NCBI GenBank assembly: GCA_035555435.1
Contig: DATMGN010000043.1
Coordinates: 1 to 44,004, forward strand
Reading direction: 5' to 3'
Origin: 73-13 sp035555435
GTDB lineage: Bacteria > Actinomycetota > Actinomycetes > Actinomycetales > Microbacteriaceae
Length of the DNA stretch: 44,004 nucleotides
Of the stretch, positions 11,179-20,046 are shown one piece after another. The notes under the pieces are model-generated. The model was not told where the DNA came from. It searched no databases and worked only from the letters and a program-made list of their open reading frames with translations. Each line of letters opens with the position of its first letter. The stretch's first letter is position 1. The translations under genes and the position numbers were made by a program.

Positions 11179-12660
11179 TCACGGCAGCTGGACGACGGCG
11201 TTCGCCGTGCCGCGCAGCTCCGAGGCCACGAGCCGGTCGATCGCGGCGCCCTCGGACGCGGTCGCGATGATCGTGAGCGAGGCGCCCTCCTCGACCGCGC
11301 GGGCCGCGGCGAACAGGCGCTTCGCGGGCAGCGCGATCGCCGGGTCCTCGATCGAGGGACGGGACGCAAGCGTGTAGTGCGCGCGGCCGAGGCCCGTGAT
11401 CGAGTCGATCAGGACCGTCACGTCGATGCCGAGCTCGACGAGCCGCTTCGCGCGCTCGACCGCGAGGTCGATCACGGTGACGTGGTCCTCCGCCGTCTGC
11501 TCGAGCCCGGCCACGACGACCTCGCCCTTGACGCTGCGGCGGAAATCGGTGATCTCCTCGGGTCGGGGGCTGACGAGGATGACCATGAGGTGCGACTCGG
11601 GCTGATTCGCGCTCACCTGTTCGGCGATCTGCGCGACGAGCGCGGTCTTGCCGGTCTCGCCGATCACGAGCGCACGGGCGCCCTTGCCGAGCCCGGAGAC
11701 AGCGCCCGACAGCCCGAGCGACGTGGTCGCCCGCACGGGGGTCGCGGCCGCGAACTCGACGCGCGCGATCGACTGCTCGGCGGTCTGCCCGTTGACGGAG
11801 TCGACCTTGACGAGCGCGTTGTACTTCTGGCGACCCGGCTGCTCGCCGTCGCGCGGCTGGCGAATCGCGCCGACGACCGCATCGCCCTTGCGCAGGCCGT
11901 ACTTCTTGACCTGGCCGAGCGAGACGTAGACATCGGTCGGGCCGGGCAGGTAGCCGGTCGTGCGCACGAACGCGTAGTTGTCGAGCACGTCGAGGATGCC
12001 CGCGACCGGGATCAGGACGTCGTCCTCGAGGATCTCGGGCTCGACGTCGTCGCCGACGGGGCCGCGACCGCGTCCGCGGCGGTTGCCCTGCTGGCTCTGC
12101 TGCGCGCCCTGGCCGTTCTGGCCGTTCTGGCCGTTCTGGTTGCCGTCGGCGCCCGAGCGGTTGCGGCTGCGGCCGCGCCGCGATCGCCCGGAGCGCTGCT
12201 CGCCCTCGCCGGACTCGCCCTCGGCCACGTCGCTCTCCGACGATTCCCGCTCGGTGGACTCGGCGTCGGCGTCGGCGTCGGCGGGCTCGGCGGCGTCGCT
12301 CGGCGCGTCCGCGGCCGGGTCGCCCCCATCGCTCGCCTCGGCGGACGCTTCGGCGACCTCATCGGACGCCGCCTGCTCCTCCTCGGCCTTGGCCGCGGCG
12401 GCCTTCGCCTCGGCGGCGGCACTGCGGCGGCGCTTGGGCGCCTCCTCGGCGGCGGGCGCCGCGGGCGCCTCCTCCGACTCCGTCGGGGTGAACTCGGTGG
12501 GGTTCTTCGCGGTCACCCGACGCGAGGCGCGCTTGCGCGGCGCGGCCGCCTCCGGCTCGCCCGCCGCGGCGCTCGCGAGCTGGGCGGCGAGCGCGTCGAT
12601 CTCGGCCTGGCGCTGGGTGTCGACGTCGGGGTTCTCGGACGTCGGCTTGTCTTCGGTCAT
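11179..12660 (-). CDS. rho: Rho-family protein with degenerate ATPase core
   Basis: 493 residues in the chromosomal position of rho. Residues 1-205 are low-complexity: acidic/alanine-rich, then RSRRGRSRNR, NGQ repeats and GRGRG, as in other actinobacterial Rho N-terminal insertions. Residues about 220-295 are a well-kept RNA-binding cold-shock domain (NYAFVRTTGYLPGP, DVYVS, YGLRKGDAV). The motor domain is eroded. The P-loop reads LVIGETGKT, two residues shorter than the usual APPKAGKT. The LIDERPEEV motif that carries the catalytic glutamate reads LVSPRPEEI. The Q-loop/TGGVD segment is replaced by SIEDPAIAL, and the protein stops at about the EEFKGTGN region, lacking some 75 residues including the arginine-finger part. 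Walker B (VLIDSI) remains. The ORF is open throughout, so this is not a simple frameshift. Probably binds RNA; ATP-driven termination is doubtful. Confidence 0.8.
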   Translation of the reverse strand: MTEDKPTSENPDVDTQRQAEIDALAAQLASAAAGEPEAAAPRKRASRRVTAKNPTEFTPTESEEAPAAPAAEEAPKRRRSAAAEAKAAAAKAEEEQAASDEVAEASAEASDGGDPAADAPSDAAEPADADADAESTERESSESDVAEGESGEGEQRSGRSRRGRSRNRSGADGNQNGQNGQNGQGAQQSQQGNRRGRGRGPVGDDVEPEILEDDVLIPVAGILDVLDNYAFVRTTGYLPGPTDVYVSLGQVKKYGLRKGDAVVGAIRQPRDGEQPGRQKYNALVKVDSVNGQTAEQSIARVEFAAATPVRATTSLGLSGAVSGLGKGARALVIGETGKTALVAQIAEQVSANQPESHLMVILVSPRPEEITDFRRSVKGEVVVAGLEQTAEDHVTVIDLAVERAKRLVELGIDVTVLIDSITGLGRAHYTLASRPSIEDPAIALPAKRLFAAARAVEEGASLTIIATASEGAAIDRLVASELRGTANAVVQLP

Positions 12661-12797
12661 TGCCTTGTGATTCCTTTCTCCGCGCGATCCAGGTTCTTTC
12701 CTGTGGCGGAGCGTCGATGTCCCGGACGCCGTCGAAATGGCGATGACCGCAGAACGCGATCGACCCGGAACGAGATGGTCGCTGCCTGGGCGGCGGG

Positions 12798-13727
12798 TCA
12801 GTCCGCGCCCAACGGGAGCGCATTCACTGTAGCACCCCGCACGTCCACGGCGAGCAGCATCGAGTCCCAGCGGCTCGTCGCCGAGTCCGCGACGAGCGCG
12901 GCGGCGGCGGCGCGAGCCGCCAGATCCGAGGCGAGCACGAGGATCGACGGGCCGGCGCCGGACACCACAGCGGCGTGGCCCGCGGCGCGCAGCCGCGTGA
13001 CGAGGTCGTGCGTCTCGGGCATCGCCGCCGCACGATAGTCCTGGTGCAGCCGATCCGCCGTCGCCTCGAAGAGCAGCTCGGGGCTCTGCACGAGCGCCGC
13101 GACGAGGAGCGCGGACCGCGACAGGTTGAACACCGCGTCCTCGTAGGGCACCGACTCCGGCTGGAGCGAGCGGGCGTGCTCCGTGGAGACGGAGAAGTTG
13201 GGGACGCACACGAGCGGGTAGACGCCTCGGTGCACGATGAGCTGCTTCGCCCGCGGCTCGCCGCCGACCGTCCACGCGATCGTCAGGCCCCCGAGGAGCG
13301 CCGAAGCGACGTTGTCGGGATGGCCCTCCATGTCCGTCGCGATCGCGAGCAACCGGTCGGACGTCAGCACGACATCCGGCTCGAGCAGACCCTTCGCCGC
13401 GACGAGGCCCGAGACGATCGCCGCGGCCGACGAGCCGAGCCCGCCGCCGTGCGGGATGACGTTCTGCGCCCGGATCGACAGGCCGGGCATCGCCACGCCC
13501 GCCGCCTCGAACGCGCGCGCCGCTGCCCGCACCACGAGGTTCGTCGCGTCCTCGGCGACCTCGCCGGCACCGACGCCGCTGACCTGCACGTGCGAGGGGC
13601 CGTCGACCGCGGTCACGACGATCTCGTCGTAGACGGCGAGCGCGAGGCCGAAGGTATCGAAGCCGGGTCCGAGGTTCGCGGACGAGGCGGGGACGCGGAC
13701 GCGGACCGAACGGCCGATGACGGTCAT
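12798..13727 (-). CDS. thrB: Homoserine kinase
   Basis: 309 residues of the GHMP kinase family. N-terminal PASSANLGPGFDTFGLA (motif 1) and HGGGLGSSAAAIVSG (ATP-binding motif 2) are both intact, as is the C-terminal VSGAGPSILVLA (motif 3). It phosphorylates homoserine for threonine synthesis. Only 12 nt separate it from thrC upstream, giving a hom-thrC-thrB order. The 137-nt gap to the Rho-like gene downstream contains that gene's ribosome binding site (GGAGAAAGGA) and no obvious terminator. Confidence 0.96.
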   Translation of the reverse strand: MTVIGRSVRVRVPASSANLGPGFDTFGLALAVYDEIVVTAVDGPSHVQVSGVGAGEVAEDATNLVVRAAARAFEAAGVAMPGLSIRAQNVIPHGGGLGSSAAAIVSGLVAAKGLLEPDVVLTSDRLLAIATDMEGHPDNVASALLGGLTIAWTVGGEPRAKQLIVHRGVYPLVCVPNFSVSTEHARSLQPESVPYEDAVFNLSRSALLVAALVQSPELLFEATADRLHQDYRAAAMPETHDLVTRLRAAGHAAVVSGAGPSILVLASDLAARAAAAALVADSATSRWDSMLLAVDVRGATVNALPLGAD

Positions 13728-13739
13728 CGTCGTGCGGGC

Positions 13740-14810
13740 TCAGGCGAGGCCGAGGACGCCGGCGACGCTCGCGGTGTCCACCGACGTGACGGTGGGGCTC
13801 GCCTCGGTGCCGTCGGGCTGGCGCAAGGCCCACTGCGGATCCTTGAGGCCGTGTCCGGTGACCGTGCAGGTGACGCGCGAGCCCTTCGGGATCGCACCCG
13901 CCTCGGCCCGCTCCAGCAGACCCGCGATCGAGATCGCGGACGCCGGCTCGACGAAGATCCCGACCTCCTGCGAGAGGATGCGGTGCGCCGCGAGGATCGT
14001 GTCGTCGTCGATCGCGCCGAAGTGGCCCTTGGAGTCGTCGCGCGCCGCGAGGGCGAGCTCCCAAGACGCCGGATTCCCGATCCGGATCGCGGTCGCGATC
14101 GTCTCGGGCTGCTTCACGACCTCGCCGCGCACGATCGGCGCGGACCCCGAGGCCTGGAATCCGAACATCCGCGGCAGCCGGGTCGTCTTGCCCCGGTCGA
14201 GCTCCTCGCGATAGCCGCGGTGGTACGCGGTGTAGTTGCCGGCGTTGCCGACCGGCACGAAGTGGAAGTCCGGCGCGTCGCCGAGCACGTCGACGATTTC
14301 GAACGCCGCGGTCTTCTGGCCCTCGATGCGGTCGTTGTTGACCGAGTTGACGAGGTGGACCGGGTAGTTGTCGGCGAGCTCGCGCGCGATGTCGAGGCAG
14401 TCGTCGAAGTTGCCCTCGACCTGCACGATCCGCGCGCCGTGGGCGACCGCCTGGGACAGCTTGCCCATCGCGACCTTCCCCTCGGGGATGAGGACCGCCG
14501 CGACGATGCCCGCGTGCGCCGCATAGGCGGCGGCGGAGGCCGAGGTGTTGCCCGTCGACGCGCACACGATCGCCTTCGCGCCGTGCTCGATCGCCTTGGA
14601 GACCGCCATCGTCATGCCGCGGTCCTTGAACGAGCCCGTCGGGTTCATGCCCTCGAACTTCACCCAGACGTCCGCGCCCGTGCGGGCGCTCAGCGCCGGC
14701 GCCGGGATGAGCGGCGTGCCGCCCTCCCCGAGGGTGACGATCGGCGTCGCCTCGGAGATGTCGAGACGGTCGGCATACTCGCGGAGCACTCCGCGCCAAA
14801 GATGGGCCAC
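13740..14810 (-). CDS. thrC: Threonine synthase
   Basis: 356 residues, PLP-dependent fold type II. The Schiff-base lysine is in NPTGSFKDRGM (about 52-62), and the phosphate-binding glycines are in VPVGNAGNYTAY. It is the short, actinobacterial type. It converts O-phosphohomoserine to threonine. The gene starts 2 nt after the hom stop and is followed by thrB after 12 nt, so the three genes are almost certainly co-transcribed. Confidence 0.96.
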   Translation of the reverse strand: MAHLWRGVLREYADRLDISEATPIVTLGEGGTPLIPAPALSARTGADVWVKFEGMNPTGSFKDRGMTMAVSKAIEHGAKAIVCASTGNTSASAAAYAAHAGIVAAVLIPEGKVAMGKLSQAVAHGARIVQVEGNFDDCLDIARELADNYPVHLVNSVNNDRIEGQKTAAFEIVDVLGDAPDFHFVPVGNAGNYTAYHRGYREELDRGKTTRLPRMFGFQASGSAPIVRGEVVKQPETIATAIRIGNPASWELALAARDDSKGHFGAIDDDTILAAHRILSQEVGIFVEPASAISIAGLLERAEAGAIPKGSRVTCTVTGHGLKDPQWALRQPDGTEASPTVTSVDTASVAGVLGLA

Positions 14811-14812
14811 AG

Positions 14813-16126
14813 CTACAGTCCTTCGACTCGGATCACGCTCGTCACGCGGCGGACCGCGGACGAGCCGCCTAGAGCGGCGACGGTGGCGACGAGGGCCGCC
14901 TCGCGCGCGCGGTGCGTGACGACGACCAGCGTAGCGGTCGGGTCTGCGGCCTCGCCCCGGCCGGCCGACTGCAGCGCCTGCTCGATCGAGACGCCCTGAT
15001 CGGCGATGACGCCGGCGACCTGTGCGAGCACGCCCGGCACATCGGCGACCTCGAGCACGATCTGGTAGCGGGTCGGCACGGCCTCGAAGTCGAGGATCGG
15101 CATGCCGCCGCTCGTCGACTCCGCGACGCCCGGGCCGCCCGCGAGGTGGCGCCTGGCCGCCGAGACGATGTCGCCGAGGACCGCCGAAGCCGTCTGCACG
15201 CCGCCCGCGCCGGCCCCGTAGAACATGAGCGGGCCGGCGAACTCCGCCTCGACGAAGACCGCGTTGTTGCCGCCGTGGACCGCCGCGAGCGGGTGCTCGC
15301 GCGGCACGAGCGCGGGGTGGACGCGGGCGACGACGCCCTCCGTGCCGTCCTCGTCGCTCACGCGCTCGGCGATCGCGAGCAGCTTCACGACGTAACCGGC
15401 GGCCTTCGCGGCCGCGACGTCCGCACCCGTGATCGAGGTGATGCCCTCGCGGTGCACCGCCTCGACGGGCACGCGGGTGTGGAACGCGAGGCTCGCGAGG
15501 ATCGCCGCCTTCTGCGCCGCGTCGAAGCCCTCGACGTCGAGCGTCGGGTCGGCCTCGAGGTAGCCGAGCTCGCGTGCGACGCGCATCGCCTCCTCGGTCG
15601 CCCAGCCCTCCTGATCCATCTTGTCGAGGATGAAGTTCGTCGAGCCGTTGACGATGCCGAGAATGCGGCGCACGCGATCGCCCGCGAGCGATTCGCGCAG
15701 GGGCCGGATGATCGGGATCGCGGCCGCCACCGCCGCCTCGTAGTGCAGCTGGGCGCCGACCTGGGCCGCGGCCTCGAAGAGCTCCTCGCCGTGGGTCGCG
15801 AGCAGCGCCTTGTTGGCCGTGATGACGTCCGCCCCCGCGGCGAGGGCGGCGAAGATGAGGGTGCGGGCGGGCTCGATCCCGCCGATGAGCTCGACGACGA
15901 TGTCAGCGCTCGTGACGAGCGACTCGGCGTCGGTCGTCAGCAGCGCCGCGGGGATCGCAGGTGTGCGCGTCGCACCGGTGTCGCGCACGGCGACGCCGAC
16001 CACCTCGAGCCCCGCGCCGACCCGCGCCTCGAGCTCCTCGCGATGGCGCGTGAGCAGGTCGACGACGTTCGCGCCGACGTTGCCCCCGCCGAGGACGGCG
16101 ATCCTGAGGTTCCTGTAGTCGATCAT
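14813..16126 (-). CDS. hom: Homoserine dehydrogenase
   Basis: 437 residues (439 if the earlier ATG at 16132 is used). The NAD(P)-binding motif VLGGGNVGANVV is near the N-terminus, the catalytic region includes NGSTNFILDKM, and a C-terminal ACT domain (about 355-437) suggests feedback control by threonine. I prefer the ATG at 16126. A TACGCT -10 box (16140-16135) lies 8 nt before it, so a leaderless mRNA would begin at about this codon, and the 16132 ATG would fall upstream of the transcript. It makes homoserine for threonine and methionine. Confidence 0.95.
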   Translation of the reverse strand: MIDYRNLRIAVLGGGNVGANVVDLLTRHREELEARVGAGLEVVGVAVRDTGATRTPAIPAALLTTDAESLVTSADIVVELIGGIEPARTLIFAALAAGADVITANKALLATHGEELFEAAAQVGAQLHYEAAVAAAIPIIRPLRESLAGDRVRRILGIVNGSTNFILDKMDQEGWATEEAMRVARELGYLEADPTLDVEGFDAAQKAAILASLAFHTRVPVEAVHREGITSITGADVAAAKAAGYVVKLLAIAERVSDEDGTEGVVARVHPALVPREHPLAAVHGGNNAVFVEAEFAGPLMFYGAGAGGVQTASAVLGDIVSAARRHLAGGPGVAESTSGGMPILDFEAVPTRYQIVLEVADVPGVLAQVAGVIADQGVSIEQALQSAGRGEAADPTATLVVVTHRAREAALVATVAALGGSSAVRRVTSVIRVEGL

Positions 16127-16193
16127 CGGCATCCAGCGTATCGGCGTTCCCGGGGCGCGGCGTCGCCGGCGTTCTGGCGCGCGCTCGGCCGAT

Positions 16194-17591
16194 TCAGCCG
16201 GCCGCGCCCGCGTCGCGGGCGAGGAGATCCTCGATCGTCTCCCCCCGGACGATGACGCGCGCCGCGCCGTCGCGCACCGCGACGACGGCCGGTCGCGGCA
16301 CCCAGTTGTAGTTCGAGGCCATCGCCCAGCCGTAGGCGCCCGTCACGGGCACCGCGAGCAGGTCGCCAGGGCCGACGTCCATCGGGAGGTACTCGTCGCG
16401 CACGACGATGTCGCCGGACTCGCAGTGCATGCCCGCGACGCGCGCGAGCGCCGGATGGTCGGCGGACACGCGCGAGGCGACCCGTGCGCTGTAGGCCGCG
16501 TGGTAGAGCGCGGGACGCACGTTGTCGCTCATGCCGCCGTCGACCGAGACGTACTTGCGCACCGCCGGGCCGGCGGCGGTCTCGACCGTGACGGCCTTGA
16601 CGGTGCCGACCGTGTACAAGGTCGTGCCCGCGCGGCCCACGATGCTGCGCCCCGGCTCCACCGCGATGACCGGCACGTCGATCCCGAGCTCGTCGGCGGC
16701 GGCGGCGAGCGCGGCGGCCATCCCCTCAGCGATCCGCTCGATCGGCATCGGCGCGTCGGCGCTCGTGTACGCGATGCCGAATCCCCCGCCCAGGTTGAGC
16801 TCCGGGACCGGGCCGCCGGCGAGCAGCGACGCGTGCAGCTCGAGCAGGCGCCGCGCCGCCTCCGCGAAGCCGTGTGCCTCGAAGATCTGCGAGCCGATGT
16901 GCGAGTGCAGGCCGATGAACTCGAGGCTCGGCAGGCCGCGGATCGCCGCGACGATGCCAGGGGCATCCGCCACCGTCACGCCGAACTTCTGATCCTCGTG
17001 CGCCGTCGCGAGGTACTCGTGCGTCGAAGCGTGCACGCCCGAGTTGATGCGCAGCCGCACGCGCTGCACCTTGCCTGCCGACGCCGCAGCCGCCGCGACC
17101 CGCTCGACCTCGATCGCCGAATCGATCACGATCGCGCCGACGCCCGCCTCGACCGCACGGGCGATCTGGCGCGGCGACTTGTTGTTGCCATGGACGCCGA
17201 TCCGCGCGGGATCGATCCCGCCCGCGAGTGCGACCGCGAGCTCCCCCTCGCTCGCGACGTCGACGCCGAGCCCCGCCGCATCGACCCAGCGCACGACCTC
17301 CGTCGACAAGAACGCCTTGCCCGCGTAGTACACCTTCGCGCTCGTGCCGATCGCCCGCATCGCGGTGTCGAAGGCCAGCTTCGTCGTCGCTGCGCGGTCG
17401 CGGACATCTGCCTCGTCGACGATGTAGAGCGGCGTGCCATAGGTCGCCGCGAGCTCGCTCACCGGCACCCCCGCGATCGCGATGACGCCGTCGGCCGTGC
17501 GGACCGCGTGCTGCGACCACACGCCCGGCGCCAGGTCGTTCGCGTCCTCGGGGACACGGAGCCATTCAGGCGCAAGCGGGTTCCCGGACAC
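16194..17591 (-). CDS. lysA: Diaminopimelate decarboxylase
   Basis: 465 residues, fold type III PLP enzyme. The PLP lysine is in VYYAGKAFLS (about residue 87); the glycine-rich phosphate loop is ELNLGGGFGIAYT (about 265) and the active-site cysteine is in MHCESGDIVV. It makes lysine from meso-diaminopimelate. The start is GTG at 17591, 6 nt after a TACGCT -10 box (17603-17598), so a leaderless mRNA is likely. It is 67 nt upstream of the preferred hom start. Upstream it is separated from the GNAT gene by a large hairpin. Confidence 0.95.
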   Translation of the reverse strand: MSGNPLAPEWLRVPEDANDLAPGVWSQHAVRTADGVIAIAGVPVSELAATYGTPLYIVDEADVRDRAATTKLAFDTAMRAIGTSAKVYYAGKAFLSTEVVRWVDAAGLGVDVASEGELAVALAGGIDPARIGVHGNNKSPRQIARAVEAGVGAIVIDSAIEVERVAAAAASAGKVQRVRLRINSGVHASTHEYLATAHEDQKFGVTVADAPGIVAAIRGLPSLEFIGLHSHIGSQIFEAHGFAEAARRLLELHASLLAGGPVPELNLGGGFGIAYTSADAPMPIERIAEGMAAALAAAADELGIDVPVIAVEPGRSIVGRAGTTLYTVGTVKAVTVETAAGPAVRKYVSVDGGMSDNVRPALYHAAYSARVASRVSADHPALARVAGMHCESGDIVVRDEYLPMDVGPGDLLAVPVTGAYGWAMASNYNWVPRPAVVAVRDGAARVIVRGETIEDLLARDAGAAG

Positions 17592-17624
17592 CCGCCAAGC
17601 GTACTCGGGGGCGCTTCCCGCGGT

Positions 17625-17680
17625 TCATCCGGCGCGAACGCATCCTCCAGACCCGCGGAGCATGCATTCGCGCCGGATGA
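17625..17680. repeat. Large hairpin between the GNAT gene and lysA
   Basis: Perfect 14-bp inverted repeat TCATCCGGCGCGAA (17625-17638) and TTCGCGCCGGATGA (17667-17680). The 28-nt interior pairs further (GCAT with ATGC, CTCC with GGAG). It fills half of the 111-nt spacer and lies just upstream of the lysA -10 box. No T-run follows, so a classical terminator is unlikely; a REP-like element or mRNA-end structure for the GNAT gene fits better. Confidence 0.8.
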
Positions 17681-17702
17681 CCGCGCGTCGGACCCCCACG
17701 GG

Positions 17703-18311
17703 TCAACGAGGGCCGGACTTGTCGGCGACGCGCTGCCGGAGGCCCGCCCGTGCACTCGGCCAGTCCGCACGCACGATCGAGAACATCGCGGTGTCGCGGA
17801 CGCGGCCCTCCTCCCCGGGCGCGGCCGACGGCTGCCAGCCGCGCAGCACGCCCTCGAACGTCGCGCCGATCGCGGCGATGCCGGCTCGCGAGCGCGCGTT
17901 CCGCGCATCCGTCTTGAGGTCGACGCGCTCCACCCCGAGCACGTCGAAGGCGTGGTCGAGCAGCAGCAGCTTCGCGGCCGAGTTGATCGCCGTGCCCTGC
18001 GCGTCCGGGTGCAGCCACGTCGAGCCGATCTCGATGGCGAGCAACCGGCCGTCCAGCCAGGCGCGCGGCGTCAGATACGACGTGTGCCCCACGATCCGCG
18101 CGGTCGCGGCATCGAACTGCACGAACGGCCAGAACGCCGGGCGGGCGAGCTCCTCCGCGATCGTCGCCTCGATCGTCCCCGGCGTCGGCACGGTCGTCCA
18201 GCCGTAGCTCTCGCGCGGCCCCGCGGCCGCGGCCGCGAGGCCCGGCGCGTGGTCGGGACGCAGCGGCTCGAGTCGGACGATCGCGTTCTGCAGGATCGGG
18301 GGCTGGCGCAC
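17703..18311 (-). CDS. GNAT-family N-acetyltransferase
   Basis: About 202 residues, resembling RimJ/RimL-type acetyltransferases. It begins around RQPPILQNAIVRLEPLRPDH and shows IGSTWLHPDAQGTAINSAAK, where the acetyl-CoA pyrophosphate loop is expected, and 'VERVDLKTDARNARSRAGI'. The substrate is unknown. The GTG at 18311 is the best start, but it has no convincing ribosome binding site and touches a palindromic repeat (18311-18342) lying between it and argS. It is an unusual insertion between argS and lysA, which are often neighbours in this family. Confidence 0.8.
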   Translation of the reverse strand: MRQPPILQNAIVRLEPLRPDHAPGLAAAAAGPRESYGWTTVPTPGTIEATIAEELARPAFWPFVQFDAATARIVGHTSYLTPRAWLDGRLLAIEIGSTWLHPDAQGTAINSAAKLLLLDHAFDVLGVERVDLKTDARNARSRAGIAAIGATFEGVLRGWQPSAAPGEEGRVRDTAMFSIVRADWPSARAGLRQRVADKSGPR

Positions 18312-18342
18312 TTCGACTCGCTTCGCTCGCTCGGTGAGCCGG
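18311..18342. repeat. Palindromic repeat family 2, copy between argS and the GNAT gene
   Basis: CTTCGACTCGC-TTCG-CTCGCTC-GGTGAGCCGG occupies almost all of the 34-nt gap between the argS stop and the GNAT start. A related sequence occurs at 21251-21284 inside the ABC-F gene (26 of 32 bases match, with two single-base gaps). Confidence 0.7.
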
Positions 18343-18345
18343 CGG

Positions 18346-20022
18346 CTACATGCGCTCGGGGGCGCCGACACCGATGAGGCCGAGGCCGTTGCGCAGCACC
18401 TGGGCGGTCGCGTCGTTGAGCCAGCGCCGCGTGCGGTGCAGATCGGTGACCGGCTCGCCCGCGATCGGCGCGACGCGGGTCGCGTCGTACCAGCGGTGGT
18501 AGAGCGCCGCGAGCTGCTCGAGGTAGCGCGCGACGCGATGCGGCTCGCGCCACTGCGCCGCCTGGGCGACGACCCGCGGGAACTCCGCGAGCGCGCCGAG
18601 GAGCCGCGCCTCCGTGTCATGCGTGAGCAGCGACGCGTCGAACGCGGTGCGCTCGACGCCCGCGGCATCCGCATTGCGCACGACCGCAGCCGTCCGCGCG
18701 TGCGCGTACTGCACGTAGAAGACGGGGTTGTCGTTCGTCCGGCTCGCGAGCACGTCGAGGTCGATGTCGATGTTCGTATCGACGGTGGAGCGCACGAGCG
18801 CGAAGCGCGCCGCGTCGACGCCGACCGCGTCGACGAGGTCCTCGAGCGTGACGACCGTGCCCGCCCGCTTCGACATCCGCACGGGCGCCTTCTCGCCCGT
18901 CACCGGGTCCGTCCGCACGAGGTTTACAAGCTGGCCGATGAGGATCTCGAGGTTGACGCCCGGCTCGTCGCCGAATGCCGCGCACATCGCCATCATCCGC
19001 TTGACGTAGCCGTGGTGGTCGGCGCCGAGCATGATGATGCAGCGGTCGAAGCCGCGCTCGCGCTTGTCGAGGTAGTAGGCGAGATCGCCCGAGATGTACG
19101 CCGCCTCCCCGTCCGACTTGATGACGACGCGGTCCTTGTCGTCGCCGAACGCCGTCGTCCCGAGCCACGTCGCGCCGTCGCGCTCGAAGATGTGCCCGAG
19201 CTCGCGCAGCCGCGCGACCGCGCGCTCGACCGCGCCCGAGGCATGCAGGTCGTTCTCGTGGAAGTACACGTCGAAGTCGACGCCGAAGTCATGCAGCGAC
19301 GCCTTGATCTCCGCGAACATGAGATCGACGCCGATCGAACGGAACACCTCCTGGAGCTCCGCCTCGCCGAGCGCACCCAGCTCGCCCGGGTACGCCGCCG
19401 CGACGCGCGCCGCGATCTCGCCGATGTACGCCCCGCCGTACCCGTCCTCGGGCGCCGGACGGCCGAGATGCGCCGCGACGAGCGAGCGCGCGAACCGATC
19501 GATCTGGGCGCCGTGGTCGTTGAAGTAGTACTCGCGGGTCACCGCGGCGCCCTGCGCGGCGAGGATGCGCGCGAGCGAATCGCCGACCGCCGCCCAGCGG
19601 GTGCCGCCGAGGTGGATGGGCCCGGTCGGGTTCGCCGAGACGAACTCGACGTTGATGCGCTCGCCGGCATACAGCGCCCCGCGTCCGTAGCCGTCGCCCG
19701 CCGCGACGATGGTGCGCGCGAGCTCGCCGGCGCTCGCCGCATCGAGCCGGATGTTGATGAAACCCGGGCCCGCGATCTCCGCCTCGCGGATCCCCGGCGC
19801 CGCCGTCAGCGACGCGACGAGCTCGGCCGCGAGCTCCCGCGGCGCCACCCCGAGCGGCTTCGCGAACTTCATCGCCGCGGTCGACGCCCAATCGCCGTGC
19901 TCCGGGTTCTTCGGCCGCTCGAGCGGCACATCCGCCGCCGCGACCTCGAGCGCCGTGCCGCGGGCATCGGCCGCGGCGTGCAGGGCGGCCGCGACGAGGG
20001 CGGCGAGATCCTCCGGATTCAC
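18346..20022 (-). CDS. argS: Arginyl-tRNA synthetase
   Basis: 558 residues, class I synthetase. The HIGH motif appears as PIHLGGTRWAAVGD (about 134) and KMSKS as VRMSKRAGT (about 381). The N-terminal tRNA-recognition domain and C-terminal anticodon-binding domain (about 435-558, ending LRNGLGLIGVGAPERM) are present. The start is GTG at 20022 (VNPEDLAALVAAAL), 8 nt after TAGGCT (20036-20031), so the mRNA may be leaderless. A tRNA-Arg gene lies 0.8 kb away on the other strand. A strong hairpin (20047-20102) lies upstream of the -10 box. Confidence 0.96.
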   Translation of the reverse strand: MNPEDLAALVAAALHAAADARGTALEVAAADVPLERPKNPEHGDWASTAAMKFAKPLGVAPRELAAELVASLTAAPGIREAEIAGPGFINIRLDAASAGELARTIVAAGDGYGRGALYAGERINVEFVSANPTGPIHLGGTRWAAVGDSLARILAAQGAAVTREYYFNDHGAQIDRFARSLVAAHLGRPAPEDGYGGAYIGEIAARVAAAYPGELGALGEAELQEVFRSIGVDLMFAEIKASLHDFGVDFDVYFHENDLHASGAVERAVARLRELGHIFERDGATWLGTTAFGDDKDRVVIKSDGEAAYISGDLAYYLDKRERGFDRCIIMLGADHHGYVKRMMAMCAAFGDEPGVNLEILIGQLVNLVRTDPVTGEKAPVRMSKRAGTVVTLEDLVDAVGVDAARFALVRSTVDTNIDIDLDVLASRTNDNPVFYVQYAHARTAAVVRNADAAGVERTAFDASLLTHDTEARLLGALAEFPRVVAQAAQWREPHRVARYLEQLAALYHRWYDATRVAPIAGEPVTDLHRTRRWLNDATAQVLRNGLGLIGVGAPERM

Positions 20023-20046
20023 GGGAGCCAAGCCTAATCGGGCCGA

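Noticed and set aside
11179..11760. Explaining the odd Rho as a frameshifted normal Rho
   Set aside because: Conserved blocks (HLMVILV, VKGEVV, AKRLVELG, LIDSIT, SLTIIATA) stay in one frame to the end, and only 16 nt remain before prfA, so no frame change restores the lost parts.
12111..12145. Short tandem repeat (9-bp unit encoding NGQ) in rho
   Set aside because: Ordinary low-complexity coding repeat, common in actinobacterial Rho N-termini. It is not a CRISPR; no CRISPR array was seen in the window.
12661..14799. Extension of the rho reading frame upstream to 14799
   Set aside because: It would run through thrB and thrC in the wrong frame. The ATG at 12660 has a good ribosome binding site and a typical N-terminus.
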